In this document: piece by piece, positions 25,941 through 34,690 of the stretch
Numbering within the stretch: the first letter of the stretch is position 1
How the letters are laid out: every line of letters begins with the position of its first letter
Assembly: GCA_030323885.1 (NCBI GenBank)
Contig: CM059199.1
Location: 76,480,781-76,544,780 of the forward strand
Length of the DNA: 64,000 nt
DNA from: Branchipolynoe longqiensis
Taxonomy: Eukaryota; Annelida; Polychaeta; Phyllodocida; Polynoidae
Direction: 5' to 3'
The notes under the pieces: model-generated
The model's database searches: none
What the model saw: only the letters and a program-made list of their open reading frames with translations
What the model was told of the DNA's origin: nothing
Translations under genes and position numbers: made by a program

Positions 25941-28900
25941 TTATCTGCGTCGTAATGCTAAACGCTCAGATCGCCGCAGAGGCGGTGCATCTGAACCCAC
26001 ATCAGACCCCTGTCCAACTGGTACAAAGTCGCTGTCACTACCCGAGCCACTGCGTACAGAAACAATACTATCGACATCAGACACTGATCTAGAACGACGC
26101 CGACGTTTATTTTTCCGTTTATCAGGCCTATGCCGCCTAGGGCGCATAGCCTCCCCCGCAGTAACTGGAAGCCCAGGTACTTTCTTCTGACCAACCACAT
26201 CTATAGTGCCAGCCTCCACCCTCGCAGGTGCGGGCTCGTCCCCTACATGTGCATCCAGCCAGGAGGATGGTCCAACGTTTCTAGCCATCTGCTCGGTGTA
26301 AAGCTTAAGACGTCTAACGTTAGATTTACGGTATTTACCATCCTTGCCCTTCATAATAACTGTGGTGTCAGAGACAACTTCCGTTATAGTAAAGGGACCA
26401 TCCCAATTCTTTGCGAGTTTGACCCGAGCTAGCGGCGCATGATACCGCACCACCCGGTCCCCCACTTTGAACTGGCGCCACGCAGCAGGCCCGTAGTCAG
26501 ATTTCTGACGAACCGCTGCCCGACCTAAAGCATCGCGAACTGCGCTATACGCGTGGTGAAAGCAATGCTCCAACCATCTTACAAACACGATCTCACAAGG
26601 CCGATCTACTTGACGATTCACCACCCCAAACTGCAGATCAGCTGCCAGTCGGAGCTCCTCCCCAAATAGTAACCTGTTCGGAGTCACACCCGTAGATGCG
26701 TGCTCCGTACAGTTATATGCGTGTGCCACAAACTTGACCTGTAAATCCCAATCATCCTGAAAGTCATTCACGGTACAAGCCAACGCAGATATCAACGTCT
26801 TATTAAAACGCTCCACCATACCATCCGATTGTGGACAGTACGGGTTCGTACGCGTTTTCTTAACGCCCAACAAGCGCAACATGGACTGGAACAGTGTGGA
26901 CTCAAATTCCCTCCCTTGATCCGAATGGATCCGCATCGGGGCACCGAATATCAAAACCCAGTTATCCACCAACGCCTGCGCTGCAGTGGGTGCAGTGTGA
27001 TCTTTTAAGGGGTACACTTGCACGTACTTAGTGTAATAGTCTTGCACTACCATCATCACCACATTCCCCCTAGACGTCGTCTTAAACCCTGACACAAAGT
27101 CACACGCTAGACGGCGCCACCGATGCCCAGACAATTCCTGAGTCAACGGTAACTTAGCGATCCCCTCCCCTGGCTTAACCACCTGACATTTATGGCAAGT
27201 GCGTACCCACCGCCTAATATCAGAAGTCATGCCAGGCCAATAGAACCGCCAAGCCAAACGCTTGGTGGAACGAACACGCCCAAAGTGCGTAGCTGTAGAA
27301 TGCCCATGACAAAACAACAACACATCATCGCGCAATGCAAACGGCACGACGATCTGCAGGCGACTGCGTAGGTCTTCACCCACTACCTTCCACCTGCAGA
27401 GCACACCCTCACGCAGTTCCAACAGATCCCATTGATTTATAATCTTACGAGTCTCTGCATTCTCCACCGCCAGCTCGTCACGCAGAGGTTTCGAGCGGCC
27501 CACCTCCAACCACTTAATTACACGCAGTATGGAGGGATCTTGGCGCTGCGCCAAGCGAACCTCTGATAACGTCCAAAGCTCATCATCATCTATGTCCGCC
27601 AGACGCATCGCAGAAATTGCTGCGAGTACACAATTATGCGCGCCACAGTCCGTGCAATCACCCCGGCCGCACTTACGCACCGGGATTCTACTCAGACTAT
27701 CTGCGTTGATATGATCCACCCCTTTCCTGTACACAATATGCTCATTCGTCACACCGTATTCAGATAAAGTGGCCAACCAACGCCCCATCATCCCCTCCGC
27801 CTCCTTGAAATTCAACAACCAACGGAGAGAATGATGATCAGTCCGGATAATAAAATCCGACCCTATCAAGAAATGTTTCCACTTCCTGCTATACACGACG
27901 ATAGCCATTAACTCACGCTTCGTCGTGCAGTAATTCCGCTGCGCTTTATTAAGTTTATTACTCGCAAAAGACAACGGGACCTCCACCCCATCCTGCACCT
28001 GACTCAACACGCCTGAGATCGCAAACCCCGACGCATCAGTGTCCAGAATGAACCGCCCCACCGCCCGCGGATATCGCAGCACTGGGGTCTGAGTAAAGGC
28101 ACCTTTCAAGCCCAGAAATGCCGCCTCCTGAGCGTCGCCCCACACAAATTTTATTTTTTTCGCGGTAACGACCAAGTCCTGCAAAGGAACAGCCAACCGC
28201 GCAAAATCAGCAATGAAATCGCGATAATATGACACAAACCCAAGAAATGATCTCACTTCCTTCATATCCTCAGGTCTGGGCCACCCCGCAATTGCAGAGA
28301 GCTTTTCCGGGTCTGCCTTAATCCCTTTCGCAGAAACCACCCGCCCCAGGTACTGCGTCTCACGCCTAAAAAGTCTACACTTTGAAGCCTTGAGTTTCAG
28401 CCCATAGGAACGTAAACGATCGAACACTGCTTGAAGCCGATCCCGACATTCGGTCAGTGTCCGACCAAAGACAATGATATCATCCAAATACACCAAGCAG
28501 ATCTTCCACTGAAGACCAGCTAGCATATCCGTCATCATCTTTTCGAACGTGGCTGGAGCATTACAAAGCCCAAACGGCATCACGTTCCACTCGAATAAGC
28601 CTAAGTGAGTGCTAAAAGCAGTCTTAGCAATATCCTCCGGATTCATTGCTACCTGATGATACCCAGATTGCAGATCCAGAGTGCAAAACCACTCATTACC
28701 CCCTAAACTCTCGAGCGACTCGTCTATGCGCGGTAATGGGTAAGCATTCTTCCGCGTCACAGTATTGAGTTTTTTATAGTCAATGCAAAAACGGATAGAA
28801 CCATCTTTTTTCTTGACTAAATGGACAGGTGAACTCCACGGCGAATCACTACTTCTAATCACCCCACTATCTAGCAGCTTATGCAGCTCCGTCTCCAGTG

Positions 28901-30428
28901 CCTCTTTCTTTGAATGCACGAAACGCCGATAGGGAATCCTAAAAGCAGCAGACTCACCGACATCAATGCCATGCTTCACCACCTCAGTCCAGCCCAATGT
29001 CTCACCAGGCACTGCGAAACCCTGGATATTTCTACCCAAAAATTCCACCACCCGCGAGCGATCAGACTCATCAACCACCTCACACCCCATAGCTAAAGGT
29101 ATAAGATGGGCAGGCAAGCTCCCATCGAGGGACCGAGATACCACAGAAGGTGCCACGCACTCCTCCGTCGTACCAAAAGTAACCACATCGGCAACCTCCC
29201 CCAATGCAGCAACGCCCACTTCCCCTCTACTACTCACAACACTAGAGGGGCAATCCAACTGCGCCGCCCGCGCGACACGCAGTTCGGGCCAACCACTGCC
29301 CCAATTACCAGGTAACTGCGAACAGCTGGCCGCCCAACACCGCCCCACGCCAACCCCGCCCACTGGGTCAACTGCGCCAACAGCTGACTCAATGACCTCG
29401 TTGCCGCAAGCAATGTTTACACCGGCATGTTTGGTCAACCCCGCCTTAGCGTATTCACAATGAACATCACCAAAGTCAGTAGCTTCACCCAACACCCCGA
29501 TAGTCGTACCCTTACGTAACCTAACCGCATAACGATTTGGATTAAACAACGGCACGACCGAGCCAACAGGACTCCACACCAGCGTATTCTGACCTACCAA
29601 TCCCAGCTCATGCAATTCTGCGACCATCGGTTCAAATAGGCTCTGGTGATCACCGTCGACCCCTACAGCTGATATTTTAACATCACAGCCGGTCATCGGA
29701 GCAATGCGAATATCTTGCGCAACAGCAGACACAGTCTGACTATCGCGACGCAATTCACACTGCACCGTGAGTTGATACGGATATTGAAGATATAAGCTGC
29801 CCGCTTGACGCAGTTCACAACCATAATACTCCAAAAACTCCGCACCCAAAATACCATCTTCTGAAATATCGGAAACAGTAGGGGCATAATGAAATATTTT
29901 CCCCCCGATCTCCAGAGATAGTATGGCTTGTCCGTACTGCTTGAGTGGTGCACCGGTGACAGTGACAGGCTTCACGCTATTATCGAAAAACACCTTATCA
30001 CCGTCCAACTTATCGAAGAATTTTCGTCCAACACATGTGACCGCAGCCCCACTGTCTATTAAAAAATACCCGATAGTCCCTCTAACACACACTCTCACAT
30101 ACCACCGTTTTCCGTCCAAAGTCCAGAAAGTGGAATCCACGAATAAGCGTTTACCACAAGGGTGAGACAGGTCGCACCCCTGACGCTGTACTATAAATTG
30201 CATACAGTCGTCCAAAGGTGCGGGAGCCAAAGCAGACACGCAACGCGCTATCTGCTCCATGCCATCCCACAATACCGACTCCACTGGGATAGAATCACCA
30301 GGGGCGATCACCGGCGGTCCCGCGCTAGCATCAGACTGCACACCGGCTTCCTTGATAGTCAACACCGCATCCGCTTTGGCGGTATCCGGGCTTGCCAATT
30401 GGGTTGGGCCTACGCCCAAATGGTCCAA
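25941..30428 (-). CDS. Pol polyprotein: PR-RT-RNase H-IN (1495 codons)
   Basis: Expressed as a Gag-Pol fusion through the -1 site; the first in-frame codons lie at 30449. Domains in order: aspartic protease with FLIDSGAAVTCVG (about 123-133); RT with KKLNTVT, PFGLCNAPATF and catalytic VYLDD (647-650); RNase H from RFILDTDASG (about 780) with TDHHSLRWLL; integrase with an H-H-C-C zinc site ending CHKCQ, then a D,D,E core including HSDQGREFE and DGMVERFNKTL. A GPF/Y-like module, NWDGPFTI, follows (about 1395). The C-terminal tail is basic (RRHRPDKRKNKRRRR) and serine-rich, which could serve nuclear entry. All catalytic residues seen are intact. The protease has DSG rather than the commoner DTG. 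Confidence 0.95.
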   Translation of the reverse strand: MDHLGVGPTQLASPDTAKADAVLTIKEAGVQSDASAGPPVIAPGDSIPVESVLWDGMEQIARCVSALAPAPLDDCMQFIVQRQGCDLSHPCGKRLFVDSTFWTLDGKRWYVRVCVRGTIGYFLIDSGAAVTCVGRKFFDKLDGDKVFFDNSVKPVTVTGAPLKQYGQAILSLEIGGKIFHYAPTVSDISEDGILGAEFLEYYGCELRQAGSLYLQYPYQLTVQCELRRDSQTVSAVAQDIRIAPMTGCDVKISAVGVDGDHQSLFEPMVAELHELGLVGQNTLVWSPVGSVVPLFNPNRYAVRLRKGTTIGVLGEATDFGDVHCEYAKAGLTKHAGVNIACGNEVIESAVGAVDPVGGVGVGRCWAASCSQLPGNWGSGWPELRVARAAQLDCPSSVVSSRGEVGVAALGEVADVVTFGTTEECVAPSVVSRSLDGSLPAHLIPLAMGCEVVDESDRSRVVEFLGRNIQGFAVPGETLGWTEVVKHGIDVGESAAFRIPYRRFVHSKKEALETELHKLLDSGVIRSSDSPWSSPVHLVKKKDGSIRFCIDYKKLNTVTRKNAYPLPRIDESLESLGGNEWFCTLDLQSGYHQVAMNPEDIAKTAFSTHLGLFEWNVMPFGLCNAPATFEKMMTDMLAGLQWKICLVYLDDIIVFGRTLTECRDRLQAVFDRLRSYGLKLKASKCRLFRRETQYLGRVVSAKGIKADPEKLSAIAGWPRPEDMKEVRSFLGFVSYYRDFIADFARLAVPLQDLVVTAKKIKFVWGDAQEAAFLGLKGAFTQTPVLRYPRAVGRFILDTDASGFAISGVLSQVQDGVEVPLSFASNKLNKAQRNYCTTKRELMAIVVYSRKWKHFLIGSDFIIRTDHHSLRWLLNFKEAEGMMGRWLATLSEYGVTNEHIVYRKGVDHINADSLSRIPVRKCGRGDCTDCGAHNCVLAAISAMRLADIDDDELWTLSEVRLAQRQDPSILRVIKWLEVGRSKPLRDELAVENAETRKIINQWDLLELREGVLCRWKVVGEDLRSRLQIVVPFALRDDVLLFCHGHSTATHFGRVRSTKRLAWRFYWPGMTSDIRRWVRTCHKCQVVKPGEGIAKLPLTQELSGHRWRRLACDFVSGFKTTSRGNVVMMVVQDYYTKYVQVYPLKDHTAPTAAQALVDNWVLIFGAPMRIHSDQGREFESTLFQSMLRLLGVKKTRTNPYCPQSDGMVERFNKTLISALACTVNDFQDDWDLQVKFVAHAYNCTEHASTGVTPNRLLFGEELRLAADLQFGVVNRQVDRPCEIVFVRWLEHCFHHAYSAVRDALGRAAVRQKSDYGPAAWRQFKVGDRVVRYHAPLARVKLAKNWDGPFTITEVVSDTTVIMKGKDGKYRKSNVRRLKLYTEQMARNVGPSSWLDAHVGDEPAPARVEAGTIDVVGQKKVPGLPVTAGEAMRPRRHRPDKRKNKRRRRSRSVSDVDSIVSVRSGSGSDSDFVPVGQGSDVGSDAPPLRRSERLALRRR

Positions 30429-30449
30429 CCCTAGGCGTTTAACTGCGGC
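30401..30449 (-). promoter_or_regulatory. -1 ribosomal frameshift cassette between gag and pol
   Basis: The pol frame opens after TAA at 30452-30450 and gag stops at 30433-30431, so the frames overlap by only 19 bases. In that overlap lies GTTAAAC (30443-30437), phased as G TTA AAC in the gag frame. Five bases later a 7-bp perfect stem follows (30431-30425 with 30407-30401, loop 17), extendable by two pairs across a mismatch. Loop bases 30419-30414 can pair with 30391-30386 to make a pseudoknot. GUUAAAC is a known slippery heptamer of arteriviruses. Confidence 0.85.
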
Positions 30450-30736
30450 TTAGCCTTAACGTCCCTGTTTGTACGGAGACGCGCCAACCTCGCCCTATCA
30501 ACACCTGAGTTGTCCCTACCCTCGCGATCACCGGCTATCACAGCCTCCTCGAGAGTACGTTTTACTCCAGTACATTGTATAGGCCAATGACCGAAAGCAA
30601 AGCAACGACCACACTCGTGATCCCGAGCACGCGTATCCTTTTTAGCCACGCGCCTGCGCGCAGATAACCCAGATGAGTTAGCCCCACCTGTTGCTACCTG
30701 CCCCGCAGATTTCTGCTCCCCTATCATATCGCGCAT
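30431..30736 (-). CDS. Gag nucleocapsid, frame 4 (101 codons, CCHC knuckle)
   Basis: Contains one zinc knuckle, CGRCFAFGHWPIQC (C-x2-C-x4-H-x4-C), about residue 45, flanked by basic residues. The frame is open upstream as far as the G-run at 30781-30790, so the true N-terminus continues from frame 3 by a -1 shift or a missing G. It stops at TAG 30433-30431, inside the gag-pol frameshift cassette. Confidence 0.75.
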   Translation of the reverse strand: MRDMIGEQKSAGQVATGGANSSGLSARRRVAKKDTRARDHECGRCFAFGHWPIQCTGVKRTLEEAVIAGDREGRDNSGVDRARLARLRTNRDVKAKPQLNA

Positions 30737-31680
30737 CCACCCCTGGACCAGCGCCTTAGTGATAGGCGGCGACTGATAACCCCCCCCCCCGCGCCCGTAC
30801 GGAAATTGCCACCCTCACGATAGCCACCACCCGACGAACCGCGGAAGGAATTACCACCGCGATAGCTCCCCCCAGAACTCCCCCGAGAGAAACCACCACT
30901 GCCACCACGCCGAGGATCGCGCGGCGCGTTATACGCAGCCACCTCCACCTCGAACTCACTATCCGACTCATCTGATAGTCGAATAGCCTCCACCGCAGCC
31001 GACCGCCCAGCACGCAGTGCCTTGGCGCAGTAATCGTCGACTACCTCAAACATCTCCTCCAGAGATGACTTGCCCGGCCGCCACCGGTCATAGGCGGCAC
31101 GCTGCTCCCCCGGATCTATGAGTGAGCACACGAAACGCTCGACTATCTTAGTCTCGATCGCACGCTCACTCATCCCAGTATCTCTCGCAGCCTCACGCCC
31201 ATCAACCTGCAGCTGCAGACCGTACGCCCGGTACGATCCATCACGAGCAGTCTGGACGCGCTTTTTCCACTGATACCAGCGTGCCATGGGGTCCACTGGT
31301 CGGAACTTATACGAGATGATAGGAAGCAACTCCCTCATCGTCGTTAACCCATGACGCCTCCACGCGTCCACGCAGTCCTGCGCTGGCCCCCCCCTCAACA
31401 GAGGCAACAGCTGAATGAGAGCCACTCTCTCATCCCACATGTTTGACCGCATATCCAACGTAAAGTCCCGCCACCAGATATTCCACTCCTGCTTAATACC
31501 CGTGAATGGCTTAGGACGCAGCGTCGGAATACGCGCAGAACCTGCCACAGGATACCTTAAAACATTCTCATCCAGCTCTAACGTATCCCGATTACATGAC
31601 TCCCATCCGGCCCCCCCCCCCCAATCGAAGCAGGCTCCCGAATAACATCCATTATTGCAGGATGATTCCGGAACAACCAC
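30724..31680 (-). CDS. Gag capsid and Arg-Gly-rich region, frame 3 (318 codons)
   Basis: From PTLRPKPFTGIKQEWNIWWR it matches the retrotransposon capsid pattern: W..W...F, then LL.GGPAQDCVDAWR and YKFRPVDP. Later comes a nucleic-acid-binding type tail of repeated RGGSGGFSRGSSGG and SYRGGNSFRG blocks. Capsid forms the particle that holds RNA and RT in the cytoplasm. The frame ends after a run of 10 G (30790-30781), beyond which the zinc-knuckle frame lies at -1. Confidence 0.75.
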   Translation of the reverse strand: MVVPESSCNNGCYSGACFDWGGGAGWESCNRDTLELDENVLRYPVAGSARIPTLRPKPFTGIKQEWNIWWRDFTLDMRSNMWDERVALIQLLPLLRGGPAQDCVDAWRRHGLTTMRELLPIISYKFRPVDPMARWYQWKKRVQTARDGSYRAYGLQLQVDGREAARDTGMSERAIETKIVERFVCSLIDPGEQRAAYDRWRPGKSSLEEMFEVVDDYCAKALRAGRSAAVEAIRLSDESDSEFEVEVAAYNAPRDPRRGGSGGFSRGSSGGSYRGGNSFRGSSGGGYREGGNFRTGAGGGVISRRLSLRRWSRGGCAI

Positions 31681-33089
31681 ATCTCTTCCACTGAGTACTG
31701 GCGACCCACAGGTAGCCCAGGCAATGACGCAATGGGCACTGCGTCACCACCTAAACCCTCCTGGTCAGGAATCCTCTCATTCCGTACCTCCTCATGAGTC
31801 CTACCCACGTATACGGAATCCTGAACAACACCCCTCCGATGCTGCACAGAACCTCCTCCCCGAGAACCACTATCCCCAGAAGAGGGCCCCGGCTCCCTCG
31901 GACCCCCACCTCCACCACCGCCCCCCTCAGAAGGCGCCGGCAAATGCGGCGAGCCACCCGCGGAAACCGGGCGCGCACTAGGCACTGGATACTGCGTCTC
32001 ACGATCATCTAACCGCGTAGACTCAGTAACCCTCGCACCACTATTTTCAAGCCCCAAACCGCGCTCAAACGCCTGTCTTTCAGCCTGAAAAGCTGCGCGC
32101 TCACCTGCAAGGATCTCCAGAGCAGAATCAAGACCAGCCCTCTCCGCAGCTAGCAATAGTTCACATCTCTGATTCTCCCCCTGCAACTGAACATTCAGCG
32201 CCTCCCGCCTGGACAAATCCACCGTCTGCTGCATGAAAGCAGCCTCCTGCTCTTCAGCCTGCAATCGGTTAGATTTCACCTCCTCTGCGGCGATGCGCCG
32301 CGCCGCGTCTAGATCCTCTAAACCGCGCGTGAAGGATTCAGCATTGGAAACTCTCATATCATCCAACGCCCTCCTCTCCTCCGCCATCCGTTCAAACTGG
32401 ACCCGCTTCCAAGCTCGCAGGCGGCGGATACGCATCACATCCTGACGCTCCCCCTCCGACTGCGATCCCGAAACCGTACGACCCATAACCGAATCATGCT
32501 CCGACCCATATGTCAACGAGTCATCGGCTACGAGCCCTGTCTCCAAAGACGGGAAAACCTCCCTACGACAGGGAACTCGGGGATCACTACGTCCAGCTCC
32601 CATCCCCACAGAACGGACAGCTGAACTCCCCCACGGCGAATACTCCAGCGGCACTTCACGCATAGAACTCCCGCGTACGCCCCGACCTAAGTCATCGCGA
32701 TACCCGATCGAACTGCTACCCTCATGTACACCCGCCCCCGAATCAGTATTGATCGACAGAGACCGCATAGCATTAAGAGCGAAGCCCCCCTTCACAGCAC
32801 TCCCCGCAATGCCCCCCACAGTATCATTATCATCAACTGAGAGAACATTTTGCGCCGCAGTCGATGGCGCAACATTACCCAATGCTGCGCCACCACCATC
32901 AGAACGCGTGCCCAACTGCGTACCACCCCCACCACCATGCCTCACTGCCGGTGTAAACAACGGCGCAATGCCTGGCGGCGGCGTGGCACTCAGCCGCGCT
33001 AACTGCGCCCAATAACTATCAACGCCTTCAGCACCCGCAGGCGACCGCACCGGCCCCAGTGCACGAGTGGCTACACCCCCCCCCCACAC
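31578..33089 (-). CDS. Gag region, frame 2 (503 codons, coiled coil)
   Basis: Gly/Ser/Ala-rich N-terminal third, then a long charged heptad-like helix (about residues 220-350) with AEERRALDD, LDAARRIAAEEVK, EEQEAAFMQQ and LLAAERAGLDSALEILAGER. A Gly/Pro-rich C-terminal part follows. No such domain precedes capsid in standard Gypsy Gags, so it is an accessory or matrix-like segment. It ends shortly after a run of 12 G (31622-31611) where the capsid frame is entered by a -1 shift. It has no AUG of its own at the start; the 5' end joins frame 1 at the upstream G-run. Confidence 0.65.
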   Translation of the reverse strand: MWGGGVATRALGPVRSPAGAEGVDSYWAQLARLSATPPPGIAPLFTPAVRHGGGGGTQLGTRSDGGGAALGNVAPSTAAQNVLSVDDNDTVGGIAGSAVKGGFALNAMRSLSINTDSGAGVHEGSSSIGYRDDLGRGVRGSSMREVPLEYSPWGSSAVRSVGMGAGRSDPRVPCRREVFPSLETGLVADDSLTYGSEHDSVMGRTVSGSQSEGERQDVMRIRRLRAWKRVQFERMAEERRALDDMRVSNAESFTRGLEDLDAARRIAAEEVKSNRLQAEEQEAAFMQQTVDLSRREALNVQLQGENQRCELLLAAERAGLDSALEILAGERAAFQAERQAFERGLGLENSGARVTESTRLDDRETQYPVPSARPVSAGGSPHLPAPSEGGGGGGGGPREPGPSSGDSGSRGGGSVQHRRGVVQDSVYVGRTHEEVRNERIPDQEGLGGDAVPIASLPGLPVGRQYSVEEMWLFRNHPAIMDVIREPASIGGGGPDGSHVIGIR

Positions 33090-33307
33090 ACTGACCCCTG
33101 GCGGCGGTCCCCTATGACGCCGGCACCTGCATTAGTAATGGACGTCCTACCATCAACATTCCCAACAGGTGTATCATGAGCGCGGTGCAGTGTACTCACC
33201 ACAGAAGCGTCCGCGCCCACCGGCAGTCCCACCGCGTCGGGACGCCCCGTACCATCAGTCTGGTACTGACGCCCACTGCGCAGTTGACCTGCCGTCGCCC
33301 CTTCCAT
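33071..33307 (-). CDS. Gag region, frame 1 (N-terminus, 78 codons)
   Basis: First ATG frame after the leader, opening at 33307-33305. It is rich in G, R, T and V with no recognised domain. It ends just after a run of 10 G (33085-33076 on the - strand), where the next frame (-1) takes over. It is most likely the N-terminus of a longer Gag polyprotein. Confidence 0.6.
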   Translation of the reverse strand: MEGATAGQLRSGRQYQTDGTGRPDAVGLPVGADASVVSTLHRAHDTPVGNVDGRTSITNAGAGVIGDRRQGSVCGGGV

Positions 33308-33331
33308 AATAAAATATTACGAAGAGACCTT

Positions 33332-33346
33332 ACCTTCGGAGTCCAT
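33332..33346 (-). promoter_or_regulatory. Leader mini-frame with a consensus splice donor
   Basis: On the - strand an ATG at 33346 is followed after 13 bases by GAAG|GTAAGG, a near-perfect donor. Unspliced, the frame stops before the gag ATG at 33307. Such a leader donor is what a subgenomic mRNA for the distant 1039-codon frame would need. Use of the site is inference. Confidence 0.5.
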
Positions 33347-33390
33347 GGCCCAGGTCCAATACTCACCCCTTACGCAGAAGGTGAGCTGGC

Positions 33391-33401
33391 TCACGGCACC
33401 A
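33391..33401 (-). other. Primer binding site, histidine-tRNA-like
   Basis: TGGTGCCGTGA on the - strand, one base from the LTR. It matches the complement of the tRNA-His 3' end, from memory; the match fades after 11 bases. Confidence 0.65.
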
Positions 33402-33402
33402 A

Positions 33403-33735
33403 TGTAATGGCCCACGGCCCTCCGACTCTCTCGCTCACACGGAAGAACACCAAGATTCAATAGAGTGTACGCTTCACCTTTGGTTTATTGAACCATCTGC
33501 TCTCCGCGGCGTCAGTAGTTGTCTGACCCGCCCCCTGACTCGCCAGATCCCACATCGACTCTATAGGTGTGTGTGGGGGGGTGGGTCAACCACACGCAGT
33601 AGAGGTCAGCCCAGTTGGGGTCTGACCGGTGGTGACCCGTGCCGCCATCTAGCGCAGTGTAATGGTACTGCGCTGATGGCGTCGTAGTCTCCGCTGCTAC
33701 CGCGTGATAGTAGAGCTCATGTTCAGACTACTACA
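33403..33735 (-). repeat. 5' LTR of the 13.9-kb element
   Basis: TG..CA ends. Read on the - strand it ends at the primer site. AATAAA is present on the - strand (GGTTCAATAAACCAAAGG region). Confidence 0.93.
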
Positions 33736-33775
33736 CTAGTATCGTGGGAGGGGTGATGAAAAAGGGAAACATTGC

Positions 33776-33847
33776 GCCTAGAGAGGGACTCGAACCCACA
33801 TCTCTTTGCATTCTGGGCTAGTGTGCTAACCATTACACCATCTAGAC
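33776..33847 (-). pseudogene. tRNA-like sequence, probably a tRNA pseudogene or SINE head
   Basis: Seventy-two bases on the - strand. The acceptor arms GTCTAGA/TCTAGGC pair with one wobble. D arm GGTGTAATGGTTAGCAC and T loop GGTTCGAGTCC (A and B boxes) are clear. The T stem has one mismatch and the anticodon arm does not close, so an anticodon cannot be read. The A/B boxes resemble tRNA-Gln/Glu. Confidence 0.6.
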
Positions 33848-33961
33848 TCCCTGTTATCACCACACTACCCACGCCCACCGGTCACTTTTGTCAGATAGAA
33901 CCTTTTTATAGTAAGGTCACAATTTGTTAATTAAGCAGGGGAATGTTTATCATGAACAACT

Positions 33962-34460
33962 GTCTTCCTCGTTCCATTGTTCCTTGTCCTATCCTAGTAG
34001 TGCCAAACGCCAGGCTAGGTAGTGTAGTAGTCTGTACATAGCTCTACTACCACGTGGTAGTGGCAGAGACTACGCCGCACACCTATGCAGTTACACTGCT
34101 AGCCACCAGGCAGACCCCGACTGGGCTGCCCTCTACTGCGTGTGGCTAGCTCATCCCACACCCCACCTATAGCGTCGATGTGGGATCTGGCGGCTCAGAT
34201 GACTGTGGATGCCGCGGAGATCAGATTGGTTCAATAAACCAAGTTGAAGCGTACTGATATTGGATCTTAGCGTTCTTCCATGTGTGCATGGCAGGGAGAG
34301 AGTCGGAGGGCCATGGGCCATTACAGTAGCGACAAGAAATATAACTTATATTATTGGTTTAACTCAGCCAGGGTTCGAACCTGGGTTGGGTGGGTTCGAA
34401 TGCCACGACCTACCAAAACGGGAAGTGGCTGCTCAACTCATTCAGCCAATCCATTTGACA
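33962..34460 (-). mobile_element. SINE family 1, split by a solo LTR
   Basis: TTGTCCTATCCTAGTAGTGC ... CGCCAGGCTAGGTAG precedes 34023, and GCGACAAGAAATATAACTTA ... TTGGTTTAACTCAGCCAGGG follows 34329, continuing the same SINE towards its head. Confidence 0.75.
34023..34325 (+). repeat. Solo LTR, diverged relative of the 13.9-kb element's LTR
   Basis: TGTAGTAG...GGCCATTACA with GTAG on both sides (34019-34022 and 34326-34329). It reads as the reverse complement of the LTR at 33403-33735, so it lies in the opposite orientation. Shared blocks: CCCACCTATAG.GTCGATGTGG, GGTTCAATAAACCAA and GTCGGAGGGCCATGGGCCATTACA. Confidence 0.88.
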
Positions 34461-34466
34461 ATTTAG

Positions 34467-34690
34467 TTAAAGCTGCATAGTCAGATAAATCATAGCATTT
34501 TCAAAACCAAAACAATTATCTGCTTGCCAAAACTAATATTACATATTTTCACTTAAAATATGTCAAAACGTAGCCATTTAAAATAAATGTTATTTCAAGC
34601 TGAAGCAAGGTAGATTACAACAATCAATTTACATATTTATCTCAGTTTTGAGTTTTTTCCCAATTTTCTCTCAGAATATGCATCTTTACT
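34467..34690. mobile_element. TTAA-type MITE, internally deleted
   Basis: TTAAAGCTGCATAGTCAGAT at the left; the right part has GTAGATTACAACAATCAATTT and a decayed end. Confidence 0.6.

Larger units (their letters stand above)
19839..33735 (-). mobile_element. 13.9-kb Ty3/Gypsy-type retrotransposon with extra genes
   Basis: Bounded by 333-bp LTRs (TGTAATGG...CTACTACA) that differ at about 4 positions, and by CTAG on both sides (19835-19838, 33736-33739). On the - strand: LTR, primer site, a 95-base leader, a gag region of four overlapping frames, pol, an intergenic kilobase, a 1039-codon frame, 1.6 kb of non-coding sequence, polypurine tract and LTR. Pol (1495 codons) and the 1039-codon frame are unbroken, and LTR divergence is low, so the insertion is young. 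Most Gypsy elements are 5-8 kb, so this is about twice the usual length. Confidence 0.93.

Noticed and set aside
33776..33847. Functional tRNA gene
   Set aside because: The anticodon stem does not close and no anticodon with U33 can be placed.
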